64,000 nucleotides of DNA from Callorhinus ursinus (Eukaryota; Chordata; Mammalia; Carnivora; Otariidae), in NCBI RefSeq assembly GCF_003265705.1, contig NW_020313285.1:14598151-14662150 (forward strand), read 5' to 3'. Under the pieces are notes generated by a model. The model was given only the letters and a program-made list of their open reading frames with translations. It had not been told where the DNA came from and did not search any database. Position 1 is the stretch's first letter. The number at the start of each line of letters is the position of its first letter. Made by a program: the position numbers and the translations under genes. This document shows positions 12,891 to 25,409 of the stretch, piece by piece.

Positions 12891-15035
12891 GGCAGGAACA
12901 TGCCTTTGGGGCCTGATGTCCCAGAGTGGAAATCTCAACTCTACCATTTGCTCTGGTGTTATCTTGTTCTTACGGAATCAAGTAACAGCAGGGTCTACCT
13001 TACGTTACATTTCCTCCAGTGCTTCATAGCCAGCAAGAGCACCTGGTAAATATTTAATGTCAGTTTCTTAGTTTAGAGGGATTCAGTAGAATGCATTTGA
13101 CATCAAATGGAGGTTTAGCTAAGATGTGCTTTAAGGGGCTCAACATTATGCCCTAGACAGCTTTTGATTTCTTAATCAGGGGTAGCCATTAATCAGGGGA
13201 ATAAATTTTTTAAGTGGTGATATTTGGTAAAGGAAAATACAAAGGAGTTGAAAGTTTGTCCCAGAGTTTCTGCCCATGTCTCTGAAAGTATTACTGAGAA
13301 AAAGAAAATTACGGTCAGAGAGGTTTTCAGTATATTTTTAAAAACGTACTCCTTCATTGTGTATTGAGATGTTTTAAAGCATGTTTCACACAGAACTTGT
13401 ACCTGAGACAACCATACATTTAGTTCTAAGTACTTTCCTTTTGCATATTGCATCTTCTCTGCTGTATCCTTGCAACCCTTTCAGTTGAGGCATCATGAAT
13501 AAATGAAATAAAATCTTGAACGCAGTATTTTAATTATGTAATACGAATTTTCTTTGTGGGAATATAAATTAAATCTAATAACTTTAAGCAACCAAATTAG
13601 CATGTCAGATATACTTAGCAACTTTGTACACATGAGCAGAGGTGTGAGTGGCGAGACTTAGGATATTGGTAGTGTATGAAAGAAAGGGCAAGCAAGGGCA
13701 GGGATGGGCATCAGTGATTGCTGTAGGGCAGCCAAGAAATGCATCCCATGTTATTGGTTACCAGCAATACTTACCATGGAACAGCTTCTTGGGAGAAGTG
13801 CAGACCTAATGTAACATGGAACATTTCCAACTAAAAAATCCCTCATCATGGTTTTTTTTATTTTGTTCTTCAAAACTCTTAGGCAGCATAGTGGTTTGAA
13901 GAGAGTTTGAAGGTGTCACCCTGGTTACAGAAAAAGGAGGCATATGTGTTTGAAGAGAATCTATTTTGAGATTCATTAGCACCATTTAAAGACAATTCCA
14001 TCTTAGAACATGATTTCTGTCATATCTTGCATTCCAGTTTGGATCTAAATCTGGAACAGATTGAGTTTTTGCATCCTATTTTTATTCATGGAAAGATTAT
14101 GTAAATTAGAACCACAGATTTACTCATTTCAACCAAGCAGAGTTAAATTGGCAGCCAGCAAGTTCCCCGACCATCTTATTCCCAGGACTTGCCTTACTTA
14201 CAAGTAGTTCCTAAGAAGTCACACTATAGGCAGCCCCTCCTCTTCGCACCATCAATCCTCAGTCCTGCTTGTGGCTGCACCCCTTTCTCCTCGGTGTCTC
14301 TCACTGTAACACCGCACGTGTCTTTCCTCCTCTCAAAGGCTTGTCCACCTCTGCTGCTTTGGGCCTCATTTCTTTCTCAGATGCCTGTCTCCTTCCCTTT
14401 CTAAGTCCCTCCCTTTTCTTCTCTTCCTTCTCTCCTTTCAAAATCCATTAAACAGTTTGCTAAGCACCTACTCTGTGCTATTCTGGTGTCTCCTGCCTTT
14501 GGAGTTATTTCCTGTCTCTGAGCTAAAGAGTTTTGATTCTCCTATTATCACAGAGGAAAGGTTCACAGAGACCTTCTTTCTTTTCCCTCATTAAGCTCAA
14601 CACCTAATCAGTAGCTAGAAGGGACCTATATTGGTTTCAACTCTGTGCCTCCAGAAAGAAATCTTCAGTTGTTAGGAAGGGTCTAATCTAGATGGTGTTA
14701 CTCACTTAACAAATGAGGGTAAAGGTAGAGTATGAGGGGGTGGTCAAGAGGCAGGTTTCATCACAGCTGCAACTAAACCTTTGGAGGGAATACCAGGGGA
14801 CAGCTATAGAATGTGGAGCAAAGTTTTCTGGTCCTTTTTATTACTTTCCCAGGGGGCATAGGCTGTGGGCTCCCAGCGATATTCAATTACTACTTCTCTT
14901 CACGGTGAAATACTTGTTTACTGTGTGCTTACTGTATGCCAGACGTTCTTCTGAACATGTATATACTGATTAACTTAGCCTTCATGATCACCATAATATT
15001 TTCTGCATTTTACTGATGAAAAAAAAAACAGGATA
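12891..15035. other. Unassigned intronic sequence with a MIR-like end
   Basis: No genes are supported. A weak sense MIR may lie at 12895-13075, and a weak antisense MIR at 14920-15010 (TGTGTGCTTACTGTATGCCAG with a CATTTTACTGATGAA match). 14220-14420 is pyrimidine-rich; the two overlapping open frames there are low complexity. Confidence 0.4.
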
Positions 15036-15046
15036 AAGAAATATTA

Positions 15047-15251
15047 GGGGTGCCTGTGTGGCTCAGTTGGTTGGTCGGACTTTTGTTTTCGGCTCAGGTC
15101 ATGATCTCATGGTCCTGGGATCAAGCCCCACCTCTGGCTCCATGGTCAGTGGGGAGCCTGCTTGAGATTCTCTCCCTCCCTCTTCCCCTGACCCTCCCCT
15201 CCCCACTTATGCACCTGTACTCTCTCTCTCTCAAATAAATCTTTAAAAAAC
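15047..15251 (+). mobile_element. Can-SINE
   Basis: Sense copy flanked by a perfect 11-base target duplication, AAGAAATATTA, at 15036-15046 and 15252-15262. Confidence 0.95.
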
Positions 15252-15677
15252 AAGAAATATTAAATGATTTATGCTAGATCATATCAGGTAGAGGACGATT
15301 CAATCCCATATCAAGTAGAGCAGGATTCAAGCCTTTACCTTCAGGTAAAGCAGGTAGTTGCTACCAGAGTCAGTCCTCTCAACCCTGCTGTAAGATTCTC
15401 AGTAATCTGTTTAGGAAGACAACATAAAAAAGTCTCAACAAAAAGTTTCCTGCATTCCCACAGGCATATATACTCAGTGTCTTTGGTATGCTTTACTTAA
15501 AAGAACACAAGTAGAATGTATTAATCCAAGTCTTTTCCTATGAAAGTCAAGTCCCAAAGTAGCAGAAACAGAATTCTTGGGATCCATTTGGGGCTTTTTC
15601 CTATGTATACCCCATAACCTTTTCCCTATGAAAATCCCATCTTGTTCTTCAAAATAGGATCTAAAGTATCCCATCTT

Positions 15678-15880
15678 GGGGTGCCTGTCTGGCGCAGTCA
15701 GTTAAGCATCCCACTCTTGATTTCAGCTCAGATCTGATCTCTGAGTCCTGAGATCCAGCTCCATGTCAGGCTCCGTGCTCAGCGGGGAGTCTACTTGAGT
15801 TTCTCTCCCTCTCCTTCTGCCCCTCCCCCTGCTCTCTCTTGCTCTCTAAAATAAATAAATACATCTTAAAAAAAAAAAAG
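15678..15880 (+). mobile_element. Can-SINE
   Basis: Sense copy with a perfect 14-base target duplication, AAGTATCCCATCTT, at 15664-15677 and 15881-15894. Confidence 0.95.
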
Positions 15881-15952
15881 AAGTATCCCATCTTAGAGAA
15901 AGAGGGAAAGGAAGAGTGAGTGGGTAAGGTAATTTTCTTCTAATACTTCTTT

Positions 15953-16400
15953 TTTGGTATCAATTTTTTATTCACGTTCTAGTCAGTTAACATATAGTGT
16001 AATATTGGTTTCAGGAGTAGAATTTAGTGATTCATCACTTACATAGAACACCCAGTGCTCATCACAACGATAGCCCTCCTTAATGCCCATCACCCATTTA
16101 GCCCATCCCCCACCCACGACCCCTCCAGCAACCCTCAGTTTGTTCTCTATCCTTAAGAGTCTGTTATGGTTTGCCTCTCTCTTTTTTTTTCCATCCCCTA
16201 TGTTTTTCTGTTTTATTTCTTAAATTCCACATGAGTGAGATCATATGGTATTTGTCTTTCTCTAACTGACTTATTAAGCAAAATAGCTTAGCATGGTTCA
16301 CTTTAGCTCCATCCATGCTGTTGTGAATGGGAAGATTTCATTCTTTTAATGACTAATATTCCATTGTATATATAATTTTGTGTTTTTACATATAGATTAT
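15953..16400 (-). mobile_element. Carnivore L1 3' end
   Basis: Antisense copy of the same 3' UTR type as at 36912-37437. It includes the complement of the GAGCACTGGGTGTT segment (ACACCCAGTGCTCATC, near 16050), then the L1 3' UTR region leading to a CATTGTATATATA stretch. Confidence 0.8.
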
Positions 16401-16464
16401 TAATCATCTAAAATGTTTATTTGTGGGTGTGTTCAAAATTAGGAATCAAATTTATTTTTCTTTT

Positions 16465-16662
16465 ATTATAGACAATTGTCCCAACAGCATTTGTTGAATA
16501 ATTTATGCTTTACCAGGGCACCCAGGTGGCTCAGTTGGTTAAGCGACTGCCTTTGGCTCAGGTCGTGATCCAGGGTCCTTGGATCGAGTTCTGCATTGGG
16601 CTCCCTGCTCAGTGGGGAGCCTGCTTCTCCCTTTCCTCTGCTTGTGTTCTCTCTCTGTCAAA

Positions 16663-16701
<39 letters not shown>

Positions 16702-17200
16702 AAATTTATGCTTTACCTATCTACTAGAAATACTGCCTTTTAATTTATTAGATTTTTGTATATATGTAGGATTCTTTCTGAATTGTTCATTCTATTCTAT
16801 TGATCTGTTTATCTATTATTGTACTATTACCACACTATTTAAATTACTCAAAGAAATGTGATGTCCTTCTTTTCAAAACTTTTTTGACTGGTATCATTCA
16901 ACCACCATAGATATTTTAGGAGAAGCCTATCAAGTTCCAATTTTTTAAAAGTTGATACATTTTCTGGAATTACATTGTATTTAAAAAGGCATTTTAATAA
17001 TTTCTAATTAATTTGTAACTAATAGGGCAATTAACTTTTAAAGAATTGCTTCTTCAGGACTTTGATACATTTTCTGATTTATTCGGAGTTTGTGTTCTTA
17101 AATTCTCCTTGGTAGCAGCTGTCATACATTTCTTGTTAGGATTTTTATAGGTACATTATAATGTGTCTTATAAAGTTGGCATGGTTATTTTGTGAAGGAT
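16465..17200 (-). mobile_element. Old L1M fragment, interrupted by a SINE
   Basis: The antisense landmarks are CCAACAGCATTTGTTGAATA and then TTCTATTGATCTGTTTATC. ORF2-end-like sequence follows. The Can-SINE at 16515-16702 splits it. Confidence 0.7.
16515..16702 (+). mobile_element. Can-SINE nested in old L1
   Basis: Sense copy with a long uninterrupted AAAT-repeat tail. The 15-base target duplication AATTTATGCTTTACC is perfect at 16500-16514 and 16703-16717, suggesting a fairly young insertion. Confidence 0.95.
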
Positions 17201-17758
17201 ATCAGTCAATACATAATCATTACAAACTTGTTACAAAAGAGAATGCTCATTGCACTTCTCACCACTTCCAATTTAGCATATTGCTTCTGATTTAGAATTG
17301 AGTGATTTTAATTCCTTAACATGTAGTTTGACTACTTTGTCTTACAAAAAGACTCAAACAAATTATTTTAGGAACTCAGAAATAAGATAACATCTAATTT
17401 GAAAGCATCCTTAATTTTCCTTATAAAGAAGAACCGTAAATTCTGAGTTCTAAAGTAAATTATTGAAAGTTGAGTTTTCTGGTCTGCGAACTTACTAATC
17501 TAATGTCCTTCCTTGCTGTTATTTAGAACTTTTAAGTTAGATTAAAAAAACATGGTTAAAAAAATATAATAGCTGTGATAATTTTAGAATATGTTTTGTT
17601 CAAACTATAGTATCTGCATACCCTACCCAAGATTCTCATACACCATTACCCCACTGAGAATTACCAATCTCAGTTGAATAACGTTTGATTTTTTACTTGA
17701 AAAATTAAAAGTATCCTTGGGTAGTGTTTCAAATTTATACCAGAATGGCCTTTTTTTT
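17201..17758. other. Unassigned AT-rich intronic sequence
   Basis: No repeat family, exon or RNA gene was recognised. Confidence 0.45.
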
Positions 17759-17773
17759 AATAATTATTTTGTC

Positions 17774-17971
17774 GGGGCACCTTGTTGTCTCAGTCATTAA
17801 GCGTCTGCCTTTGGCTCAGGTCATAATCCCAGGGTCCTGGGATGGAGTCCCACATCGGGCTCCCTGCTCGGCGGGAAGCCTGCTTCTCCCTCTCCCACTC
17901 CCCCTGCTTGTGTTCCTGCTCTCGTGCTCTCTCTCTCTCTCTCAAATAAATGAATAAAATCTTTAAAAAGA
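17774..17971 (+). mobile_element. Can-SINE
   Basis: Sense copy with the perfect 15-base target duplication AATAATTATTTTGTC at 17759-17773 and 17972-17986. Confidence 0.95.
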
Positions 17972-18159
17972 AATAATTATTTTGTCAATTCCTCAATAGA
18001 GCTTTTATCTTTAAATATGTCTCCGTATAATAAATGTCATTCCTTACTTTGTTGGGACATTTATAAAACATTAACATTTAAGCAGAGATACATATTTTCT
18101 ACATCTCTTCTTCTAAACCACTCATTTAAATAATGCGTCATATATATAAGTATATTTTA

Positions 18160-18368
18160 TTTTATTTATTTTTTTAAGATTTTATTTATTCATTGAGAGA
18201 GAGAGAAGAGAAAGAGTGCAAATGGGGGAAGGAGCAGAGGCAGAAGGACAAGCAGACTCCCTGCTGAGCGGGGAGCCCAACACAGGGCTCAGTCTTTGAC
18301 CCTGAGATCATGACCTGAGCTGAGATCAAGAGTTGGACGCTTAACCAACTGAGGCACCCATGCATCCC
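18160..18368 (-). mobile_element. Can-SINE
   Basis: Antisense copy with a perfect 17-base target duplication, TATATAAGTATATTTTA, at 18143-18159 and 18369-18385. Confidence 0.95.
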
Positions 18369-18424
18369 TATATAAGTATATTTTAATGCTTTCACATAAC
18401 TGTTCTTCTTTGACTTTCACACCA

Positions 18425-18550
18425 ACATTGTATGCTTGAATGGGCAATGGTTTATTCTCCCCGATTAATAGGTGAGAAGATTGACACAGACAAGTAATGT
18501 GGTTTGCTCACTGTCACCTAGCTGATCAGTAGACTCCCAATCCAGTGGTC
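18425..18550 (-). mobile_element. MIR relic
   Basis: Antisense MIR pattern: a TAGGTGAGAAGATTGACACAG stretch, then TCACTGTCACCTAGCTGATCA and a terminal TCCAGTGGTCTTCC. Confidence 0.55.
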
Positions 18551-18559
18551 TTCCCTGTT

Positions 18560-20080
18560 AAATCAACTCCTTCCTATATTCCTTTTTAAAAAGCCATTAA
18601 ACCAACTATCAAGATTCCTACTCTTGATTTGTTTTTGTTTGTATGTTATTTCTCCTTATGCTTTCTACAAGTGGCAGTTCTGGGGCACAGTTACGAGGAC
18701 ACCCTAACAAGGGAATCTTGGGAGGTGATAAAAAAGCTACATGCAAATTGTAGTGTGGATCTCACAGTAATACAGAGAGAATAAATTACAGTGCCACAAT
18801 CAACTTGGATCTAAACTCAGGTAATGTGAATGTAGCAATATTGTGCCTTCTCTATGTAATTGCAATTACTTTCAAGTTTATTTTGTCATCAAACAAGCAA
18901 TTTTTCAATCAGTGCAGCTTGTGCAAATCAGGACTCTTGTATATGATTATTTAATTCATTTATCATGCACTTCTTAATGCCCAGCCCTACCCTCCTCGAA
19001 AAAAATGTTCAGGAAGTTTAAGGAAAATGATTACATGGAAAGCAAATATAAAGGTAATATCTGAGTTGGTTCTCAGTCTCAAAACAAAATTTATATGTGT
19101 GAGGAGCAGAATAAATCTTATCAGCATTATACATGATTTTATTTTATAGAGAAATGGAAAATATTTCAGAAATACACATAAAGTAGATTTTGTGCTTGGT
19201 TAATTTTTCCTTCTTTTTAGCTAACATATAACTATACATAGGAAATCTCTGTTTTGACAAAAAAGACATTTAAGCAGAGAAAGGGTAGCAACACATTTTA
19301 TTTGCTTCCACAAATGACAAATGCTAATTCTGTGGGATTCACTCCCAGTTGATCATGGCACCTTTTCCCTTCAACTTCTGGATCTTTCTCAACTTGGGGT
19401 CCCAGAGAGCTGCTCTCATTTGTTCTAAATTCTACTCTAAGAATATTTTTTTCCTAAAACAATATATTTCTTTTTCCTTCTCATTAAAATCACAATCAAT
19501 TAATCAGACTTTGTCATCCTCAATCATCCCAACACTAGTCATAGAGGTAAATGAAAAATCTGTTAGATAGTATCTTTGCCAAAATAAATTCACAATCTAA
19601 CTGTGGATAGGGGAGGATTGAAAATAACTAACTAGCTAAATAAGTAAGTAGATAGATCAATCTCTAATTGACAAAAGAAAAAATTAGAAAGCCAAGTATT
19701 GTAGTAAACACCAAACTACATGATAGAGTAAGCTCTGTGATACCTTGCAAATAGGGTTAGCCTGTCCTGGAATTGATAGAAGATGCATCTGTGTAATAGG
19801 AATTTAGCTGGAATTAAAGGATGAGTAGCATTTGAATTGGCAGGGCTATGCAGAAAGGGCAACCTCAGATGATTGAGAACAGTGATTTTCAAACATTTTT
19901 TCCCTTCTGCAGAAACTTCTGTCAAGTAAGGTATTACTTACAAACCTAGTGGTAACAGCTCAAAGCAGAGCTGCTCTGAATGGAGAGAACAAAGTCCTGT
20001 TATTATATCCTCCTGGTTTCTCCAGAGCTTCTGATTTAGCAGGTTCAAAATTACCATGTATATTTAATTTGTATCTATAT
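18560..20080. other. Unassigned intronic sequence
   Basis: No repeat family I can name and no exon. The open frames at 19349-19570, 19716-19925 and 19960-20148 have no motif or splice support. Confidence 0.45.
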
Positions 20081-20096
20081 CTTCTTTGACTTCTTT

Positions 20097-20296
20097 TAAA
20101 GATTTTTTTATTTATTTTAGAGGCAGAAAGAGAGCCTGCCATGAGCAAGGGGAGGAGCAGAGGGAGGGAATCTCAAGCAGACTCCCTGCTGAGCGCAGAG
20201 CCCGATTCAGGGCTCAATCTCATGACCCTGAGATCATGACCTGAGCGGAAACCAAGAGTCGGACACTCAACTGACTGAGCCACCCAGGTGCCCCAG
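20097..20296 (-). mobile_element. Can-SINE
   Basis: Antisense copy with a 17-base target duplication, TCTTCTTTGACTTCTTT, at 20080-20096 and 20297-20313. Confidence 0.95.
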
Positions 20297-20313
20297 TCTT
20301 CTTTGACTTCTTT

Positions 20314-22985
20314 GATGTCTGAGTCCCACGATGGGGACGTTTGCAATAATTCAGACTTGAACCATGGTCCAAGCAGTAGAAGGGGAAGAAAAAGAAAGGA
20401 TAATTTGGAAACACTTGCAAAAAAGAAATATAATGTTTTGAAAGGGATGGTGGGAAGTAGAAAAAAATAGTCTGGGATGTTGCTGAAGTAATGAGCACAT
20501 ATATCAAGATAAATAATTGTACTAGGTAGAGACCTGGGAAATCAGGAGAAGAAAGTGTATCTATTTCTTTGTTTTACTATGTGTATGTTTTGTTTTTTTT
20601 CCCTTTCATTATATCACTGTGCTGATAAAAGTCCCTTAAAGGAGGGACTTAAGGACCAAATTTATACTAGTTGGATCTTTGAGTCTCTGTCTTTTCTGAA
20701 AATCTGGAATCTCGTAAATATGTGTGATGTTCATCAAGGCTCCCATCTCCAGACAGCCCTGGTCCTGCATTATTATAGCATATCACGCACTGGAGATAGA
20801 GTAAGAAGAAGACCTGGTCCTAGCCTTCAGAAAACTCCCAAATTTATTTTTAGATGAATAAACAATGTAAAATTAAAACTGAGCTAAATAAGTGGGACAG
20901 AATGGTACCTAGTACCAGAAGAACATATACCAGTCCTGAACTAATCAGAGAAGAGATCCATGAGGCAGTGATATTTAAGCTAAGTAATAGTTAAATAGAA
21001 GAAACAGAATTGAGAGGTAGGAGAACATTCCAAGAGAGAGGGAAGAGCATGGGCAAAGACAGGAAAGGGAGAGGAAGCCAATAAGGCTGAAGCTTAGAGG
21101 GCAAGAGGTAACAGAGAAAGCTGGAGAGGAATGCATTTTTCTAAGAGCATTATTATTCTAAGAGCATGACGTCATTGATGGGGAAAAGAAGAATCACGTG
21201 ATCAAATTTGGGTTTTGGAAAGATGACTAGTGTTGCGTCATGGAGAACTGTTTAGAGAGTGGCCGGATGAGATGTAGTCAGACAGATGACTGTTGCAGAA
21301 ACAGAGAGAGAGTTCTTGGTATGTTGGACCAGAGCAGCTGTCCTGAAGATGTAAAGAAAAGAATCAAGATTCTAGAAACAGGACGTAAAACAGATTGGAA
21401 TTGGTAATGAGGGTTAAAGGAAAGCAGTGATAGATTATTGATATATTAAGGATAGTAACTCTTGACATGGCATCATTATTGCACAAATTGCTTTCTGCAT
21501 TTCATGTTTGCTTTTTAATTTTATTATGGTGCTTTTGATACGGGAATATTTTAATATACTATTAAAACCTTTATTTTTAATTTATATTTTTTGTTTATTC
21601 TTTTGTTTTTGCTTAAAAAGGACTTTCCTACATGCTTAGAAAATGTAAATGTTTATCTACATTTTCTTTCCATTGTTTTATAGTATTTTTTTTCTTTTTG
21701 TAGGGCTGGTTTGAATAGGATGTAGGTCTTTAATACATCTGAAATACACATACACATATATAAACATACACATATATATACACATGCATTTACACGTATA
21801 CATGTATACGTATATAATGTATTCAGTCTAAGATGTGACGTAGTGAAGGAACTAAGGACCTATTTTTTTCCTTGTAAACAGTTAATTGTCCTACAACCTG
21901 TATATTAAATTGTGATTTCAAGTCATTGCCTTTTTATGAACTATTTTCACAATGAATATTCCACTGAAATTAGCCCTACAAAATATAAATATATAAAAAA
22001 TTAGACATGATAGTCATATGAAAATTTTGAATAATCTGTTTTTTAAAAATAACACTGTAAACATATGTAAAACAAATTTGAAATTCCTCCCGGTGTTGGG
22101 AGCAGTAGTGTTGAAAACAATCATGAGAACAAATCCAAAAACTAGTGAGATTTGGGAGTGTATATTTTTGCTTATTTATAAAATACAGCTTTTTAACTCA
22201 TTGATTAAATAATCATATTCCTGAGCTCTCATTCATTTTCTCTTTGGACTTATACCTTTGCCTTTTAGGACTAAAAACAAGTCAATTTATTTTATTTTAC
22301 CTTCTCAAGCAGAAAAAAGAAATTAAAGTCCTCTTAACCCATTTTGAAAGATAACCATGCAGACATGAAACCCAAAGTATCCTTTACTCTTTTCCTAAAG
22401 CTCATGAGTGCACTGTGAAACTTACTGGTCTCACGAAATGATTTTATTAATTTTTAACATAAATCACCTCTTCCTGTTGTAACAACTTTATATATGAGAA
22501 ACAGGTGAGCTATACTCAGTCTGCGGTAAGGAAATGTCATTGCAATTAGCAAAATTAGCAAGGTCAAAAGGACTCAGATCATTGTGTTTTCATTTCCAGA
22601 AAACTTGACTTTTAAAAGATTAGGCTTCACTTAGTTAGCACCATCTTGGAAACACCTACCTGCTAATTAGAGCTGTGATTCCCAGCCATTCCCATAGCAG
22701 TGCTGTGCCCATGCAGAAGTCTACAGCCCTATAATTAGGAATTTTCTTCTAAGAAAAACATTATAATAGACATCCTGCCATGCTTATGTTATTTTAATTG
22801 GTGTTTAGCTCTAGGGAGCATCATAATTTATTATAAAACTTTAATGTTAATAAAATCAGCTAGAAGGAAGCACTACTTATCTCCTTGATTACACCATAAG
22901 GAGTAGGATCTTAATTTGAGCCTTTCTTTTATTCTTCTTTCTTAGGCTAGTGAGAGCAGAGTTGCAAGTGGATCAGGGAATCTAT
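20314..22985. other. Unassigned intronic sequence
   Basis: 20930-21270 resembles a very common old mammalian repeat (AACATTCCAAGAGAGAGGG, then GCATGGGCAAAGACAGG), which I cannot name with confidence. The rest shows no gene. 21745-21815 is a purine-pyrimidine alternating tract, listed separately. Confidence 0.4.
21745..21818. repeat. Alternating purine-pyrimidine tract with 18-bp palindrome
   Basis: An ACATAT/ATACAC low-complexity stretch. It contains the perfect palindrome ACGTATACATGTATACGT at 21794-21811. Confidence 0.85.
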
Positions 22986-22989
22986 GTGC

Positions 22990-23870
22990 TGTAGCAGTGC
23001 TTCACCAAATGTTGTCTATGACCCATGTGAAAGAAAAATTACACAGAACAGAGTTAAACTGACAAGGAAGACTTTATTCAAAACTATTGCAATGTGGAAG
23101 AGAAATTGAACTCACATATTGCTGAAATAAAAGGGAGGAGAGGTTTTTTAAAGATTTTATTTATTTGTCAGAGAGAGAGCGCACAACCGGGGAGTGGCCG
23201 GCAGAGGGAGAAGCAGGCTCCCCACTGAGCGAGGAGCGGGATGCGGGACTCGATCCCAGGACCTGGGATCATGAACTGAGCCAAAGGCAGGGACTCAATC
23301 CCAGGACCCTGGGACCATGAACTGAGCAGAAGGCAGATGCTTAACCAACTGAGCCACCCAGGTGTCCCAAGGCAGGAGAGTTTTTTAAGCACTAGGGTAA
23401 GCTAATGAAAAAGTATAGGAGGACTTTAGCAGGAATGTTGGTCAGTGTTACTAGGCTGTCTGTGTCTGTTAATGGGTGCCATGGGGCTTGGGCTCCTACC
23501 CTCCCACAAAGACTGGGAGACAGGGGCTCTTTCTTCATGATTATATTTCAAAGGGATGGTTTCCAGGACATTCCTGGGTTGTAAAGCTGGCAAGAGGTTG
23601 CAAGAAGATTTCCATCTCAAAGGAGCAGAGGAAGAACGTATAATCACAAGTTTTCTAAAGGAGATGCTCCAAGAAAAAGGAGGTCAGGGTCCTACAGTCA
23701 GGAAGAAACCTGTCAAAGGTTTAGCCAAATTGAAGGGAGTGTTAAGGTCATCTTGGTCACCTGTTGATGGACTTCTAGATTTTACCTGGTGATCTGGGAA
23801 CTGATCTAAAAGTACAAGTCCCTTCCTAAAGGCAAATGATACACAGTCTCACAATCTTTAAACTCTGTGT
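22990..23870 (-). mobile_element. Possible old LTR around the SINE at 23147
   Basis: Sequence on both sides of the SINE reads as one continuous element. It has a GAAGACTTTATTCAAAACT stretch near its left end. That resembles the complement of a polyadenylation region in an old LTR. The family is not identified, and the two opposite open frames at 23426-23792 are unlikely to be genes. Confidence 0.3.
23147..23368 (-). mobile_element. Can-SINE with internal tandem duplication
   Basis: Antisense copy flanked by imperfect repeats of the form AAGGSAGGAGAG near 23131 and 23369. Inside it, 23246-23290 (45 bases) is repeated as 23291-23336 (46 bases) with four small differences. The duplicated unit contains the B-box-like GGGATCGAGTCC, read on the minus strand. 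Confidence 0.95.
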
Positions 23871-23884
23871 AGAACTAAAAGTTG

Positions 23885-24039
23885 TGTGTGCCTAGGTGGC
23901 TCAGTCGGTGGAGCGGCTGCCTTTGGCTCAGGTCACGATCCCAGGATCCTGGGATCGAGTCCCACATCGGGCTCTCGGCTCAGCGGGAGGCCTGCTTCTC
24001 CCTCTCCCTCTGCCTGCCACTCCCCCTGCTGGTGCTCGC

Positions 24040-24073
<34 letters not shown>

Positions 24074-24103
24074 AAATAAATAAATAAAAACTTTAAAAAA
24101 AAT
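23885..24103 (+). mobile_element. Can-SINE
   Basis: Full-length sense copy with a (CT)n run at 24041-24070 and a perfect 12-base target duplication, AACTAAAAGTTG, at 23873-23884 and 24104-24115. Open frames in all three + frames end in its tail and are repeat artefacts. Confidence 0.97.
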
Positions 24104-24224
24104 AACTAAAAGTTGCTCACTAGTAACCTACCAAATTAGATATAATGGAGATATCTTTGCAGTCTGCTTTAGAGCGCAAGAAATTTCACCATCTGAAGTT
24201 TACTAAGCAATCATAATAGAGACA

Positions 24225-24400
24225 CGTCTTGAGTACTTACTCTATGCCAGGTAGTGTTTTAACCATGTTTTATATAATGTAGAAAATAGTCCATCAGCTC
24301 CTCTTTCTGCAGAAGTTGTCACTTGCCCTAGATCACACTGGGAATGGAAGAACAGATCTCAGAACCAGGCCTGTAATTGCAAAGCTAGGATGTTAGCCCC
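24225..24400 (-). mobile_element. MIR relic
   Basis: The antisense start AGTACTTACTCTATGCCAGG is followed by the ACTTGCCCTAGATCACACTG core and an ATCTCAGAACCAGG end. Confidence 0.65.
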
Positions 24401-25250
24401 AAACAGACATGCATGTGAGCACAGGCTGAAAGAATGGCAGTGAAAGAGGCAGGAGAGGTTCTGTTTTCTTTTTTCTTTCCTTTAAGGGATTGAAATGTCA
24501 CTGAAAGCCAGGCCTAACTCCTCAGCACTCTAACAATTCCTACATAAACTGTAGTTCTGTTCCGCTTCTTGAATGGAAGCCTGTCTTGTCTCCATACAGG
24601 TGGAAAGGCCTTCTTCTGACATTGCTTTCATTCTCACTGACTGTGGTCTCCCAGCAGCACTTCGTTTATTCGTGTAGAAATTATTAATGTGACAGGACGC
24701 AGTGTGATTTAGAATCCGTTTAGACTCCTACAGTCATTTCACATTCCGGTGGCACAGAGCAGAAATGATGATGGGTGTCCTCAACCTTTCTCCCTGCTTG
24801 GACGACAGCATTAATTACAGAAATAGTAAAGAGATGTATGACCACCATCAGTCATGGTACGATACTACTGGACTGCGAGTCACTATTTAAGTAAGATATA
24901 AAAGCTTTAAGATATGTGCCAAGTCTTCTACTACATAGATATTGAGTCTTGTGTTACATTTTACTTTTTAACTCGAAGAAACATTTAGAAGCCGAGGAAA
25001 TACTATGGGATGCTGAGAGTTTTCTATGAGAGAATTAAAGTTCTTACAGTAAACGTTGTGATCCCTGTTTAGGTTCCCAACTTGTTTTGGGGTGAATATG
25101 TTAACTTATTAAAAATTAATTATAAATATTTTACCAAGTATTAGGCCCAGGCTACCACCCTCTTGGAACAGGCCATCTAGAAAGATATACAGTCAAGTAA
25201 AGCAGCAAATACAGTATGGTATAATTAGTTCAGTGAGCCCCTGTCAAAAT
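24401..25250. other. Single-copy-looking intronic sequence
   Basis: No transposon recognised. 24660-24860 has balanced composition and isolated CpGs that have not decayed into a known repeat. No open frame is worth calling. Confidence 0.45.
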
Positions 25251-25254
25251 TACA

Positions 25255-25405
25255 CAGCTCTTTATGGATTTATATATTTAGTGCCTGTCTCCCTCCTTAG
25301 GCACTTAACTCCATGAGGGTAGGGACCCCGTTTCTCTTGTTGCTCTATCCATAGCAACTGACACACTTCAGAAGCTCCATGAATATTTTTAAGTGAATGA
25401 AAGAG
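25255..25405 (+). mobile_element. L2 3' end
   Basis: Typical series: GTGCCTGTCTCCCTCC, then ACTCCATGAGGGTAGGGACC, then GAATATTTTTAAGTGAATGA. Confidence 0.7.
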
Positions 25406-25409
25406 TCAT

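Noticed and set aside
23882..24087. Three overlapping open frames ending in leucine-serine repeats
   Set aside because: They translate the body and CT tail of a Can-SINE in all three frames.
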